Below are positions 1 to 7,659 of a stretch of DNA of 64,000 bases, in pieces. The notes under the pieces were generated by a model. The model made no database searches and was not told the DNA's origin. It was given only the letters and a program-made list of their open reading frames with translations. Source of the DNA: Bacteroidota bacterium (GTDB taxonomy: Bacteria > Bacteroidota > Bacteroidia > M30B66); contig JAIXYK010000035.1 in assembly GCA_027490225.1 (NCBI GenBank), positions 83,477 to 147,476 on the forward strand, written 5' to 3'. Positions within the stretch are counted from its first letter, which is position 1; each line of letters starts with the position of its first letter. The translations under genes were made by a program, and so were the position numbers.

Positions 1-972
1 GCCCAAATAGTAGTTCTTTCTCAGTTACAAACAGAGGTAAGAAATGCTGAAGGAACTGTGTTAAATGAACTTTTTAAATCTATCGGAGCTACAGCTATAA
101 AAGTAGATGCACTAGAGGCACAGTTAGTTCCATCTGCAAATGTGGTAACTGTTGGTGATGAATTTACTGCTAAAATATTTGTTGCGGCTTTAAATAAATC
201 TGATGTTCCAGACGTTAGTGTAAATGGAAGACAAATTACTGAAACAGATGAAAGTGGTTTTATTGTTTACAAGTCGCGCCCAGCTTCAGAAGGTCCTCAA
301 AAAATCAAAGCAACAGTAAAGTACAAAGACGCAAAAGGTTTGGATGCTGTTTCAGAAAAAGAATTTGAATTTGTAGCTATTAAACCAGTTGCCGTAGTTT
401 CCCCTAGTAAAATGAATGTTTTCTACATTGGTGTAGACAATCCTGTTTCTGTTTCTGTACCGGGTTCTGACCCTAACAAAGTAGAAGCTAGTTTAGTGGG
501 TGCGCAAGGAACTTTAACTAAAGTAAAACCAGGAGAATACATTGCTAAAGTAACAGGAGGAACGAAGTGTACAATTCCTGTAACAGCTAAAAAACCAGAT
601 GGAAAAGGAACCACAAACATGGGAGCTCCGGAGTTCCGTATTAAACGTATTCCTGACCCAACACCTATGATTCTAGGTAAAAAAAGCAATGAGAGTATCT
701 CTCTTTCTGAGTTAAAAGCCGCAGGATTTATTTCTTGTGTATTGGAAAACTTTGATTTTCAAGCGGGCTTTAGTGTTTTAAGTTTCGAATTTGGTGCTAA
801 TGTTGGAGGTGCTTATAGAAGCGCCAACAATACTGGTGGTAAATTCGGTTCAGAAATGGCAACAATATTGAACAGCTTAAAGCCAGGAAGTAAAGTTTTC
901 TTCTCCGACATCAAAGCAAAAGGTCCTGATGGTTCTGTAAGAAACCTTTCTGCTCAATTTAAGATTAAATAA
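1..972 (+). CDS. gldM: GldM, gliding motility / T9SS inner-membrane protein (5' end missing)
   Basis: GldM forms, with GldL, the inner-membrane motor of the type IX secretion system; its periplasmic part reaches toward the GldK/GldN ring. The reading frame is open from base 1 without a start, so only about 323 C-terminal residues are present; the transmembrane helix and first periplasmic domains lie outside the window. A GTG at 58 is inside the gene and is not a start. The visible part is a chain of beta-rich periplasmic domains ending in a domain with 'PDPTPMILGKKS' and a C-terminal lysine, typical of GldM C-termini. gldN follows after 23 bases, the usual gldKLMN order. The family assignment rests on recognised sequence plus this neighbour. 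Confidence 0.9.
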   Translation, partial: AQIVVLSQLQTEVRNAEGTVLNELFKSIGATAIKVDALEAQLVPSANVVTVGDEFTAKIFVAALNKSDVPDVSVNGRQITETDESGFIVYKSRPASEGPQKIKATVKYKDAKGLDAVSEKEFEFVAIKPVAVVSPSKMNVFYIGVDNPVSVSVPGSDPNKVEASLVGAQGTLTKVKPGEYIAKVTGGTKCTIPVTAKKPDGKGTTNMGAPEFRIKRIPDPTPMILGKKSNESISLSELKAAGFISCVLENFDFQAGFSVLSFEFGANVGGAYRSANNTGGKFGSEMATILNSLKPGSKVFFSDIKAKGPDGSVRNLSAQFKIK

Positions 973-995
973 ACCCTTAACTAAAATCTAGTTCA

Positions 996-1847
996 ATGAG
1001 TTTTTTAAAAGCGATAATTATTCCTGCTGTATTTATAACTTCTGTTATGAGCGCACAGTCGGTTCTAGATAATGTTTACGTTAGAGAAACATTACCAGCT
1101 AGAAAACCCATTCCTTATGCCCCGCTCAGAGAGGCAGATGTATTGTGGAAGAAACGTGTATGGAGAATCATTGATTTAAGAGAGAAGATAAACCTACCTC
1201 TTTTCTACCCAATTCAAGGAGAAATTAATGGTTTAAAAAGCTTATCGAATTTACTTTACAAAGCAACAACAGAAGAGGTCTCATTAAGAGTATATTCTGA
1301 TTATCCTGATGACTTTACAGTTGAAATGACTCCAGGAGACGTTATTAAAAGAGTGTCGAAAGAGGATTCTATTCCTATGAAAAGCCAAGTTGATCCAAGT
1401 CTAGACAGCTTGAATGCTGATGGAACTCTATTCTACAAAAAAATTAAAGAAGAATTTACTCCTAGTCGCGTTAAAAAATTCTTGTTAAAAGAAGAATGGT
1501 TTTTTGATAAGCAACGCTCTGTTTTAGATGTTAGAATTCTTGGTATTTGTCCTCTTTATGAAATGGAAGATAAAGAAAAAGGAGACAGATATTTGTTTTG
1601 GGTGTATTTCCCAGAAGCAAGAAAAGTACTTGCCAATCATGATGTTTTTAACAGGTCTAACCCTTCAGAAAGAAGATCATTTGATGATATTTTTTGGAAA
1701 AGGCAATTTAGCAGCTACATTGTAAAAGAAGAGAATGTTTACGATAGAACAATTGCTGAATACAAAAAAGGAATGGACGCGCTTCTAGAAGCTCAAAAAA
1801 TTAAAGACGAGATTATTATATTTGAGCACGATTTGTGGGAATTCTGA
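996..1847 (+). CDS. gldN: GldN, T9SS periplasmic ring component
   Basis: GldN (PorN in Porphyromonas) is a periplasmic partner of GldM and of the outer-membrane lipoprotein GldK, needed for T9SS export and gliding. The 283-residue product starts with a signal peptide (hydrophobic segment about residues 5-18, cleavage near SAQS). The early 'LREADVLWKKRVWRIIDLRE' stretch is a family hallmark, as is the internal 'LGICPLYE' near residue 180. Length is normal. It lies 23 bases after gldM and is the last gene of the cluster; a strong hairpin at 1887-1924 ends the transcript. I saw nothing irregular in it. Confidence 0.92.
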   Translation: MSFLKAIIIPAVFITSVMSAQSVLDNVYVRETLPARKPIPYAPLREADVLWKKRVWRIIDLREKINLPLFYPIQGEINGLKSLSNLLYKATTEEVSLRVYSDYPDDFTVEMTPGDVIKRVSKEDSIPMKSQVDPSLDSLNADGTLFYKKIKEEFTPSRVKKFLLKEEWFFDKQRSVLDVRILGICPLYEMEDKEKGDRYLFWVYFPEARKVLANHDVFNRSNPSERRSFDDIFWKRQFSSYIVKEENVYDRTIAEYKKGMDALLEAQKIKDEIIIFEHDLWEF

Positions 1848-1886
1848 TCTTCCCTCTTTATAAATAATAGTTTTAACCACGCTTAC

Positions 1887-1924
1887 ACACAGAAGGCGCC
1901 TCGATCAGAAGGCGCCTTCTGTGT
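1887..1924. terminator. Strong bidirectional hairpin terminator
   Basis: Perfect 14-base arms (1887-1900 ACACAGAAGGCGCC and 1911-1924) enclose a 10-base loop, followed by TTTT. It lies between the converging ends of gldN and the mannose-1-phosphate guanylyltransferase gene and can serve both. Confidence 0.85.
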
Positions 1925-1925
1925 T

Positions 1926-3023
1926 TTACACATAGTCCTCTCCCATTTTTACTTTTACATCATTCACCATTTGCCGAATCTCCTGTTCATCTTGTTTTTT
2001 ACAAATCAATAATATACCATCAGATTCTGCTATTATAAAATCATCAAGCCCTTGAACTACAACAAGTTTGTTTTTAGGCACATTTATAATACAATTACTC
2101 GTGTTATACTGAAACACATGTTTACCTACCACAACATTTCCAATATCGTCTTTCTTTGAATTCTCATATAATGAACCCCAGGTACCTAAGTCAGACCAGC
2201 CAAACTCTGATGGAATTACATAAACATTTTGCGCTTTCTCCATAATACCATAATCAATGGAAATATTAGTGCAGCGGCCATAAGCTCTTTCTATAAACGC
2301 TCTCTCTGTATCAGTAAAATACTCATTTTTTCCATCTTCAAATACTTGCTGCATTTCTGGCAAAAATGTTCTATATGCTTGATTTAATGTAGGTATAGAT
2401 GCCATAAAAATTCCAGAATTCCAAAGAAACTCCCCACTCGAAACGAAAGATTTTGCTAACTCAATATTAGGCTTCTCGGTAAAGGTTTTTACTTTTTTAA
2501 CTGGATTATACTCTGGTTGTCCATTTTCATGATTGTATTGAATATATCCATAGCCCGTATCTGGTCTGCTGGGTTTTATTCCTAACGTTAAAAGTGCTTT
2601 ATTCTCTGAAATAAATTTTATTCCTTCTTTAATTCTTTCGATAAAACTATCCTCTTTAAGTATTAAATGATCGCTTGGTGCAACAATTAAATTTGCTTCA
2701 GGATCTATTTTCTCAATCTTAGCAATTGCATATGCAACACAAGGTGCCGTATTTCGCCTTGATGGTTCCAAAAGTACATTCTGGGGGTTTATTCCTTGTA
2801 TTTGATCCATCACTGTATCAAAGTAAGATTTGTGTGTTACAACAAAAATATTCTCAAGAGGAAGAATTGTTTGAAACCTTTCAACAGTTTGTTGCAATAA
2901 GGTTTTTCCTGTTCCAAGAATATCTAGAAATTGTTTTGGCTTTTGTTGTCTGCTCATCGGCCAAAAACGGCTACCAACGCCCCCTGCCATTATTACACAA
3001 TAGGTATGATTCTTTTCCGACAT
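1926..3023 (-). CDS. manC: Mannose-1-phosphate guanylyltransferase
   Basis: Makes GDP-mannose from mannose-1-phosphate and GTP for polysaccharide or glycan synthesis. The nucleotide-binding signature is at the N-terminus (AGGVGSRFWPMSR, residues 13-25), followed by APSDH (115-119), FTEKPN (181-186) and WNSGIF (201-206), all characteristic of the family. At 365 residues it is the single-domain form; the C-terminal mannose-6-phosphate isomerase cupin of the bifunctional enzyme is absent. It is the last gene of a minus-strand run with the aminotransferase (4 bases upstream) and the SprT-like gene, so the three are probably co-transcribed. The symbol is by function; the cyanobacterial and enterobacterial enzymes of this name are longer. 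Confidence 0.9.
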   Translation of the reverse strand: MSEKNHTYCVIMAGGVGSRFWPMSRQQKPKQFLDILGTGKTLLQQTVERFQTILPLENIFVVTHKSYFDTVMDQIQGINPQNVLLEPSRRNTAPCVAYAIAKIEKIDPEANLIVAPSDHLILKEDSFIERIKEGIKFISENKALLTLGIKPSRPDTGYGYIQYNHENGQPEYNPVKKVKTFTEKPNIELAKSFVSSGEFLWNSGIFMASIPTLNQAYRTFLPEMQQVFEDGKNEYFTDTERAFIERAYGRCTNISIDYGIMEKAQNVYVIPSEFGWSDLGTWGSLYENSKKDDIGNVVVGKHVFQYNTSNCIINVPKNKLVVVQGLDDFIIAESDGILLICKKQDEQEIRQMVNDVKVKMGEDYV

Positions 3024-3027
3024 ATTA

Positions 3028-4317
3028 TTATTTCAATTTACTTAAACTCTTTCTAAGCGCATTAATTACTAATTCAATGTCACTAATTTTACATGTTCCA
3101 ACTGAAAGTCTATACCATGTTGACTCTCTGCTAGCTCCAAAAGCATAAAAAGGCACAATTGCGACTCCTGCTGAATCTAATAGATATGCAGTGGCCATTT
3201 CTGTTGAATTTATTAAAACACCTTCAGGAGTTGTTTGTCCAAGAAGGTCTATTTTAACTGTAAGATAAAGAGCAGCCTGGGGTTCAATAGCATCAACAGA
3301 GAATCCTTCTTCTTTTAATTGAATGAATCCATTATAGAATTTAAAAAGGCGTTCTGAAAGGGCGTCTTTTAAGCTTTCTATGAATGAAAAAGCATTAGAA
3401 TGATTAGAAAGGTAGACTCCTGTTGCAACTTGTTCTGCCTTTGGCGCCCAAGCTCCAACATGTCCAAGAATACTTTTCATTTTATCAATAATATCTGAAG
3501 GTCCGAATGCCCAACCAACTCTAATTCCTGTTGCAGCAAAAGCTTTAGATAGGCCATCAACAAAAATTGTATAGGGTCTTAATTCTGGAACAAGAGTTAC
3601 AGGGTCATAGTGTACAGTATTTCCATAAGTTAATGACCAATAAATTTGGTCGTACATTAAATACAAAGGCTTAACTCCTTTTGGTCTGCTTAAATTTTCT
3701 TCAAGTACAAGGTTACAAATTTCAAGAAGCCCTTCTCTCGTGAAAACTGTTCCCGTGGGGTTTAGAGGAGAACATAAAGAAAGTAAAGTAGCCGTTTTTA
3801 AATGCTTCTTTATATCTTCTGCAACTGGCATAAAATTATTTTCTGGTAATGCTTCAATCATTACCATTTCAGCATGAGATAAATGGGTATAATGGTTATT
3901 GTTCCATGAAGGTACAGGAAAAACTACTTTTTCTCCTTTGTCTAAAATAGTTTGATATGCGGCATATATAAGAGGTCTTGCTCCTCCAGCAATTAAAAAA
4001 TCTTCCGGACCATATTTTAGACCTTGATACCTTTCTATAAATAGAGCTACACTTTCTCTGAGCTGTTTTATACCATTTGCAGCTGGATAATTTGTTTCAT
4101 TATCTAGATATGCTTTGATAATCTCATCTCTTAATTCTGAAGGAATTGGAAATATTTCGGGATCAAAATCGCCAATTGTGTAATTGAAAATTTTTTCTCC
4201 TTTACTAATTTTTTCATTTATCTCTCCTGCAAGCTTAATTATTTCAGACCCCTGAAGAGTTTCGGCCATCTTTGATAATGGAAGAGTCTGATTATGTGCT
4301 AGTGCTGCTGTATTCAT
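3028..4317 (-). CDS. Pyridoxal-phosphate aminotransferase, class I/II
   Basis: Fold-type I PLP enzyme, probably an amino-acid aminotransferase of the aspartate-aminotransferase type; the substrate cannot be read from sequence. In the 429-residue product the SPLNPTGT motif is at about 183-190 and the PLP lysine lies in VDGLSKAFAATGIR (K258). 'RVGWAFGP' follows as expected for the arginine-containing cofactor site. The frame is open ten codons further, to 4347, but the ATG at 4317 is preferred because the extension is cysteine-rich and unlike the family. It sits between the SprT-like gene (41 bases upstream) and manC (4 bases downstream). Confidence 0.85.
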   Translation of the reverse strand: MNTAALAHNQTLPLSKMAETLQGSEIIKLAGEINEKISKGEKIFNYTIGDFDPEIFPIPSELRDEIIKAYLDNETNYPAANGIKQLRESVALFIERYQGLKYGPEDFLIAGGARPLIYAAYQTILDKGEKVVFPVPSWNNNHYTHLSHAEMVMIEALPENNFMPVAEDIKKHLKTATLLSLCSPLNPTGTVFTREGLLEICNLVLEENLSRPKGVKPLYLMYDQIYWSLTYGNTVHYDPVTLVPELRPYTIFVDGLSKAFAATGIRVGWAFGPSDIIDKMKSILGHVGAWAPKAEQVATGVYLSNHSNAFSFIESLKDALSERLFKFYNGFIQLKEEGFSVDAIEPQAALYLTVKIDLLGQTTPEGVLINSTEMATAYLLDSAGVAIVPFYAFGASRESTWYRLSVGTCKISDIELVINALRKSLSKLK

Positions 4318-4358
4318 ATGACCAAGAATATTACAGCAATGTAGCAAATATTTTTATT

Positions 4359-5000
4359 TTAAATTATAGGCTCAACCTCTGCAAGCCGATTAACTAAATA
4401 TTTTCTTTTTGAACTTACTTCGGTACAAGCAAAGTATTTTCTTTTCTCTGGTCCTTTGATAAATTCTTTACCAGTTTTAATACGAAAGTGAGTATTGATA
4501 GGCAGTTCCTCTAAAAACAACTTTGGTTCTGTGTCATATTTTCTTAATGTTCTCATTAAATGATGGTCAACACAACTGCTTGCAGAAGGGTTATTTAAGT
4601 ATTTGATAACAGAGTCTAAAATATCCTCTGGAAAAATGGAGCTAGTTAAAAAGGGAACCATCATCTTCTGAAAAGTTGATTTCCATTCTATTCCATGCGG
4701 TTTTACTTGTCCACCATAACTATTCCATGTGTCGAGGTGAGCAAACTCATGGATTAAAGTAATTAGAAATGCATATCTATTCAGATCATGATTTATAGTG
4801 ATAAAATGCCCTCTTTGTGTCGGTGCTGGTCTGAAATCACCAAGTTTTGTGCTCCTCGTTTTGGTAATTTTCAAATGAACCCCTCTTTTAAATATAAGGT
4901 TAACTATTTCATCAACAGCGTTTTCTGGTATATATTTCAATAAAATGAAATGATATTTTTCTTTAGCGTTCACAAAGCAAATATGTGCATTTGTAACCAA
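4359..5000 (-). CDS. SprT-like zinc metalloprotease domain protein
   Basis: SprT-like proteins are small zinc proteases related to the SPRTN family; the physiological role in Bacteroidota is not known. The product has the zinc motif HEFAH (about residues 84-88) in 'LITLIHEFAHLDTW', and a further histidine in 'KPHGIEW' (about 102) that fits the third ligand. The upstream 'TKLGDFRP' segment is typical of these proteins. There is no ATG near the N-terminus. The frame begins with TTG at 5000, and GTG at 4973 is an alternative, so the exact start is uncertain. It heads the minus-strand run with the aminotransferase and manC. Confidence 0.75.
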   Translation of the reverse strand: MVTNAHICFVNAKEKYHFILLKYIPENAVDEIVNLIFKRGVHLKITKTRSTKLGDFRPAPTQRGHFITINHDLNRYAFLITLIHEFAHLDTWNSYGGQVKPHGIEWKSTFQKMMVPFLTSSIFPEDILDSVIKYLNNPSASSCVDHHLMRTLRKYDTEPKLFLEELPINTHFRIKTGKEFIKGPEKRKYFACTEVSSKRKYLVNRLAEVEPII

Positions 5001-5034
5001 CTATTTTTTGTAACATTGATTTTCGTTTTTAACC

Positions 5035-5607
5035 ATGCGCTATTACTCTAACTCTGGAATATTTATAATTACAATTTTATTTTTCTTTTTGCCATTTTTA
5101 GAGATAAAATGTAAAAACGAACCTTTTGCTGTAATGAGCGGATTTGACCTTGCGCTTAAGAATGGTATGGCCTTTTCAAATGAGGAAACAACTGATTACA
5201 TGAAAGATAACGAGGAATTCAAGTCTCTACAAAAAACACAGAATAGGCACGACCCTTTTAGTATCATTTCATTAATTACTCTTTTAATAGCAGCATTAAC
5301 TCAATTATTTGTAAAAAGAAAACGGGAGTTATTGGCCATAGTTTTTTCCAGTATCGTTGCTGTAACGCTAATAATTATGCATTTCGCATTTAAATTAGGT
5401 TGGAATAAACAGATGGATGATATGGGCCCGATGAAAAGTATGTTTCCGCTTACTTTAAACTTTGGTTCTGGTTACTGGCTTAGTTTAATAACTTGTATTT
5501 TATTACTCCTTTTAAATGTCTTTTTTATTGTTTATGATAATAAATCCATGAGGCATATAGAAAAAAATGATATTGTACCTGCTCCTGATTTTAATGAACA
5601 GGTTTAA
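5035..5607 (+). CDS. Small integral membrane protein, unknown function
   Basis: A 190-residue protein I do not recognise. It has an N-terminal hydrophobic segment (about residues 8-24) and three more predicted membrane spans (about 73-91, 98-118 and 147-168). Between the first and second spans is a hydrophilic loop of about 45 residues, rich in acidic and lysine residues. Its stop overlaps the end of the convergent NlpC/P60 gene by four bases. It stands alone on the plus strand; its start is 34 bases from the first codon of the divergent SprT-like gene, so the two share a very short promoter region. Confidence 0.6.
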   Translation: MRYYSNSGIFIITILFFFLPFLEIKCKNEPFAVMSGFDLALKNGMAFSNEETTDYMKDNEEFKSLQKTQNRHDPFSIISLITLLIAALTQLFVKRKRELLAIVFSSIVAVTLIIMHFAFKLGWNKQMDDMGPMKSMFPLTLNFGSGYWLSLITCILLLLLNVFFIVYDNKSMRHIEKNDIVPAPDFNEQV

Positions 5608-6107
5608 TTTATTTTCCCATAAAAAGCAAACGTTTCTTTATAATATGTTTGTTTTAAATCGCTAACTATTACTCCTTTTTTAGTTGATGCGTGTATAAAA
5701 TAGGATTCGAAAATATGCATTCCTATATGATCGATTTGCTTTTTATTGATTTTAAAAAACAATAAATCTCCTTGTTCTAACTCCTTTTCATTTATCTTTT
5801 TCGATTTTAATGATATCTGTAATGAATTATGATCTATCATCTTATTGAAAACTTTTTTGTAAACAGCTTGAACAAATCCTGAGCAGTCTGTTCCTTTTTT
5901 GCTGTTTCCACCATAGGAATAAGGAGTTCCAAGCCATTCTGTAATTGCCTCAATAAAAACTTTGTTATAGTTGAAAGGTAAAGGGCAACCCAATTTATCT
6001 GAAAACGATGTTTCCTTTGGTTTACTTGTGCTACTTAAATGTTTTTTAGAAGCACAACTATTTAAACACATGCAAATTATTAAAACCGAAAGAACTCTAA
6101 AATACAT
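5604..6107 (-). CDS. NlpC/P60 family cell-wall hydrolase, lipoprotein
   Basis: NlpC/P60 enzymes are cysteine peptidases that cut peptidoglycan stem peptides. From the ATG at 6107 the product has a short lipoprotein signal with lipobox LNSC, placing the lipidated cysteine at residue 18. The papain-like domain shows the catalytic cysteine in GTDCSGF (C75), a histidine in QIDHIGM (about 127) and a second polar histidine in FIHAST (about 139). The frame is open to 6149, but the upstream residues do not look like a signal peptide. With the chosen start it overlaps the upstream MORN-repeat gene by 11 bases, so it is probably translated from the same message. Confidence 0.85.
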   Translation of the reverse strand: MYFRVLSVLIICMCLNSCASKKHLSSTSKPKETSFSDKLGCPLPFNYNKVFIEAITEWLGTPYSYGGNSKKGTDCSGFVQAVYKKVFNKMIDHNSLQISLKSKKINEKELEQGDLLFFKINKKQIDHIGMHIFESYFIHASTKKGVIVSDLKQTYYKETFAFYGKIN

Positions 6108-7659
6108 ATGGATTTTCTTGCAATAATGATTCGAAGTCTGTTGATTCAAATAAAGGAAAAACTTTTACACCGTCATATTTTTCCTCTATTCCTTCTTTAA
6201 ATGTAATTGTGAGCAAATCTGTACCGTCCTCAAAAAAACTTCTCCAGTCTCCATTTCGTTTTCCTGCTATGTACCTTCCCTCCCACTTCAATTGTCCATT
6301 TGGAAAATATGCTTTGTGCTTTCCTTCGGGCAAACCATCAATAAAATTTCCTGTAAAATAAAGAGTACCTTCTGAGTAATAATGATTCCAAATACTATCT
6401 TGTTTGCCTGACTTAAAGTTTCCGCTTAAACTTATATCACCATCTTTAAAGAACCACTTCCCTTCTCTCTCTCCGTCAATGTATTCCCCAAAAGCAATGG
6501 TATCGCCTTTCTCATTTAATTCTAAGCAAAAACCATCTTCTTTTCCACGAAGAAAGACTTCTTCCCGGAGTAAATTTCCATTTTCAAAATACCATCTCCA
6601 TGTGCTGTTGGGTCTTCCATTAACATAGCTTCCTTTTTGCTCTAGTTTGCCATTCACAAAATAATAACTCCAGGTTTTTACTTTAATATTATTTTCATAT
6701 TCACCCTCTGCTTTTAATTCTCCGGTTAAGTAATATTCTTTCCAGATACCTTGTTTGAGATTATCTGAGTCCACTAATCCTTCGGAAATTTTGTATCCAT
6801 TTTCATAGTTTATTCCTTTTAGGATTGCACCAGAACTGTCATAAAGCACATGAAGTCCTGCGCTTTTTCCGTCAATATATGCACCTTGCTCTTTTAACTT
6901 CTTATTACTATGGTATTTCTTTATAAGCTCGGGTCTCTTCAATTCCTCTGCATCTTTTTGAAGAATATCATTTATGTATTTTTCTATTTTAATAAGGTTC
7001 CCTTTTAAATCATATTCCTTCAGAAATCCATTTTTAAGGTCATTTTCGAATTGTGTTTCTCTTTGGGTGGCATATTTATCGTGAAAATCTATCCAAACTC
7101 CTGTCTTTCTATTGTTTTTATCATACCTATTAACTCTTTGTTGTCTTAAGAGCGCTCCATCTTTATAATCAAAAATTGAGTTTACTATACCACTTTCGTT
7201 AAATTCTACTCCTCTCCCATTCTCTTTTCCTTTACTGTAATTGATTAAAAATCTTGTTTTTCCATTTTCAAAATTTGTTTTAGAATATCCTTCTTTTAAA
7301 TCCTCGACGAAGTTTTCTTCCGAGGTACTCGTTTCGTTTTTGTCATAGGTTATTTTTAAACCGTTCTTTTTGCCGTTCAAATAATGTATTGAAGTTTTCA
7401 ATTTACCGGTTTCATTATAAAAATTCCAAATGCTGTCTAATTCATTGTTTTTCCTATTTCCTCTTGATTTTAATTTGCCGGTTTCATAATAGTTTACCCA
7501 AAAGCCATTGGGTTTTTCATCAACGAAATGTCCCTCACTTGAGCAAATTCCATTTGCATAATAAAATTTCTTGAAACCATTAAAAATAGAATCTTGTGCT
7601 AATTGTCCAAATGAATAGTTTGCACCAAATAATAATATTACAACAACAAAATTTTTCAA
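6097..7659 (-). CDS. Exported MORN / YwqK-type repeat protein
   Basis: A 520-residue secreted protein made almost entirely of 20-25-residue repeats of the form 'G.W..YY..G.L...G.Y..G...', as in the MORN_2 (YwqK antitoxin-like) family; at least 15 copies can be counted. N-terminal signal peptide with cleavage near YSFGQ. Such repeats form an elongated beta-hairpin solenoid; in Bacteroidota they are common, exported and of unknown role. Start codon is TTG at 7659, forming a TTGA overlap with the stop of the upstream M16 peptidase, and no ATG lies near the signal peptide. Tight coupling with the peptidase upstream and the NlpC/P60 lipoprotein downstream suggests a shared envelope function. Confidence 0.8.
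   Translation of the reverse strand: MKNFVVVILLFGANYSFGQLAQDSIFNGFKKFYYANGICSSEGHFVDEKPNGFWVNYYETGKLKSRGNRKNNELDSIWNFYNETGKLKTSIHYLNGKKNGLKITYDKNETSTSEENFVEDLKEGYSKTNFENGKTRFLINYSKGKENGRGVEFNESGIVNSIFDYKDGALLRQQRVNRYDKNNRKTGVWIDFHDKYATQRETQFENDLKNGFLKEYDLKGNLIKIEKYINDILQKDAEELKRPELIKKYHSNKKLKEQGAYIDGKSAGLHVLYDSSGAILKGINYENGYKISEGLVDSDNLKQGIWKEYYLTGELKAEGEYENNIKVKTWSYYFVNGKLEQKGSYVNGRPNSTWRWYFENGNLLREEVFLRGKEDGFCLELNEKGDTIAFGEYIDGEREGKWFFKDGDISLSGNFKSGKQDSIWNHYYSEGTLYFTGNFIDGLPEGKHKAYFPNGQLKWEGRYIAGKRNGDWRSFFEDGTDLLTITFKEGIEEKYDGVKVFPLFESTDFESLLQENPYVF

Noticed and set aside
2726..3148. 140-codon open frame on the plus strand
   Set aside because: It lies antisense to manC and the aminotransferase, both firmly identified; no sign of independent coding.
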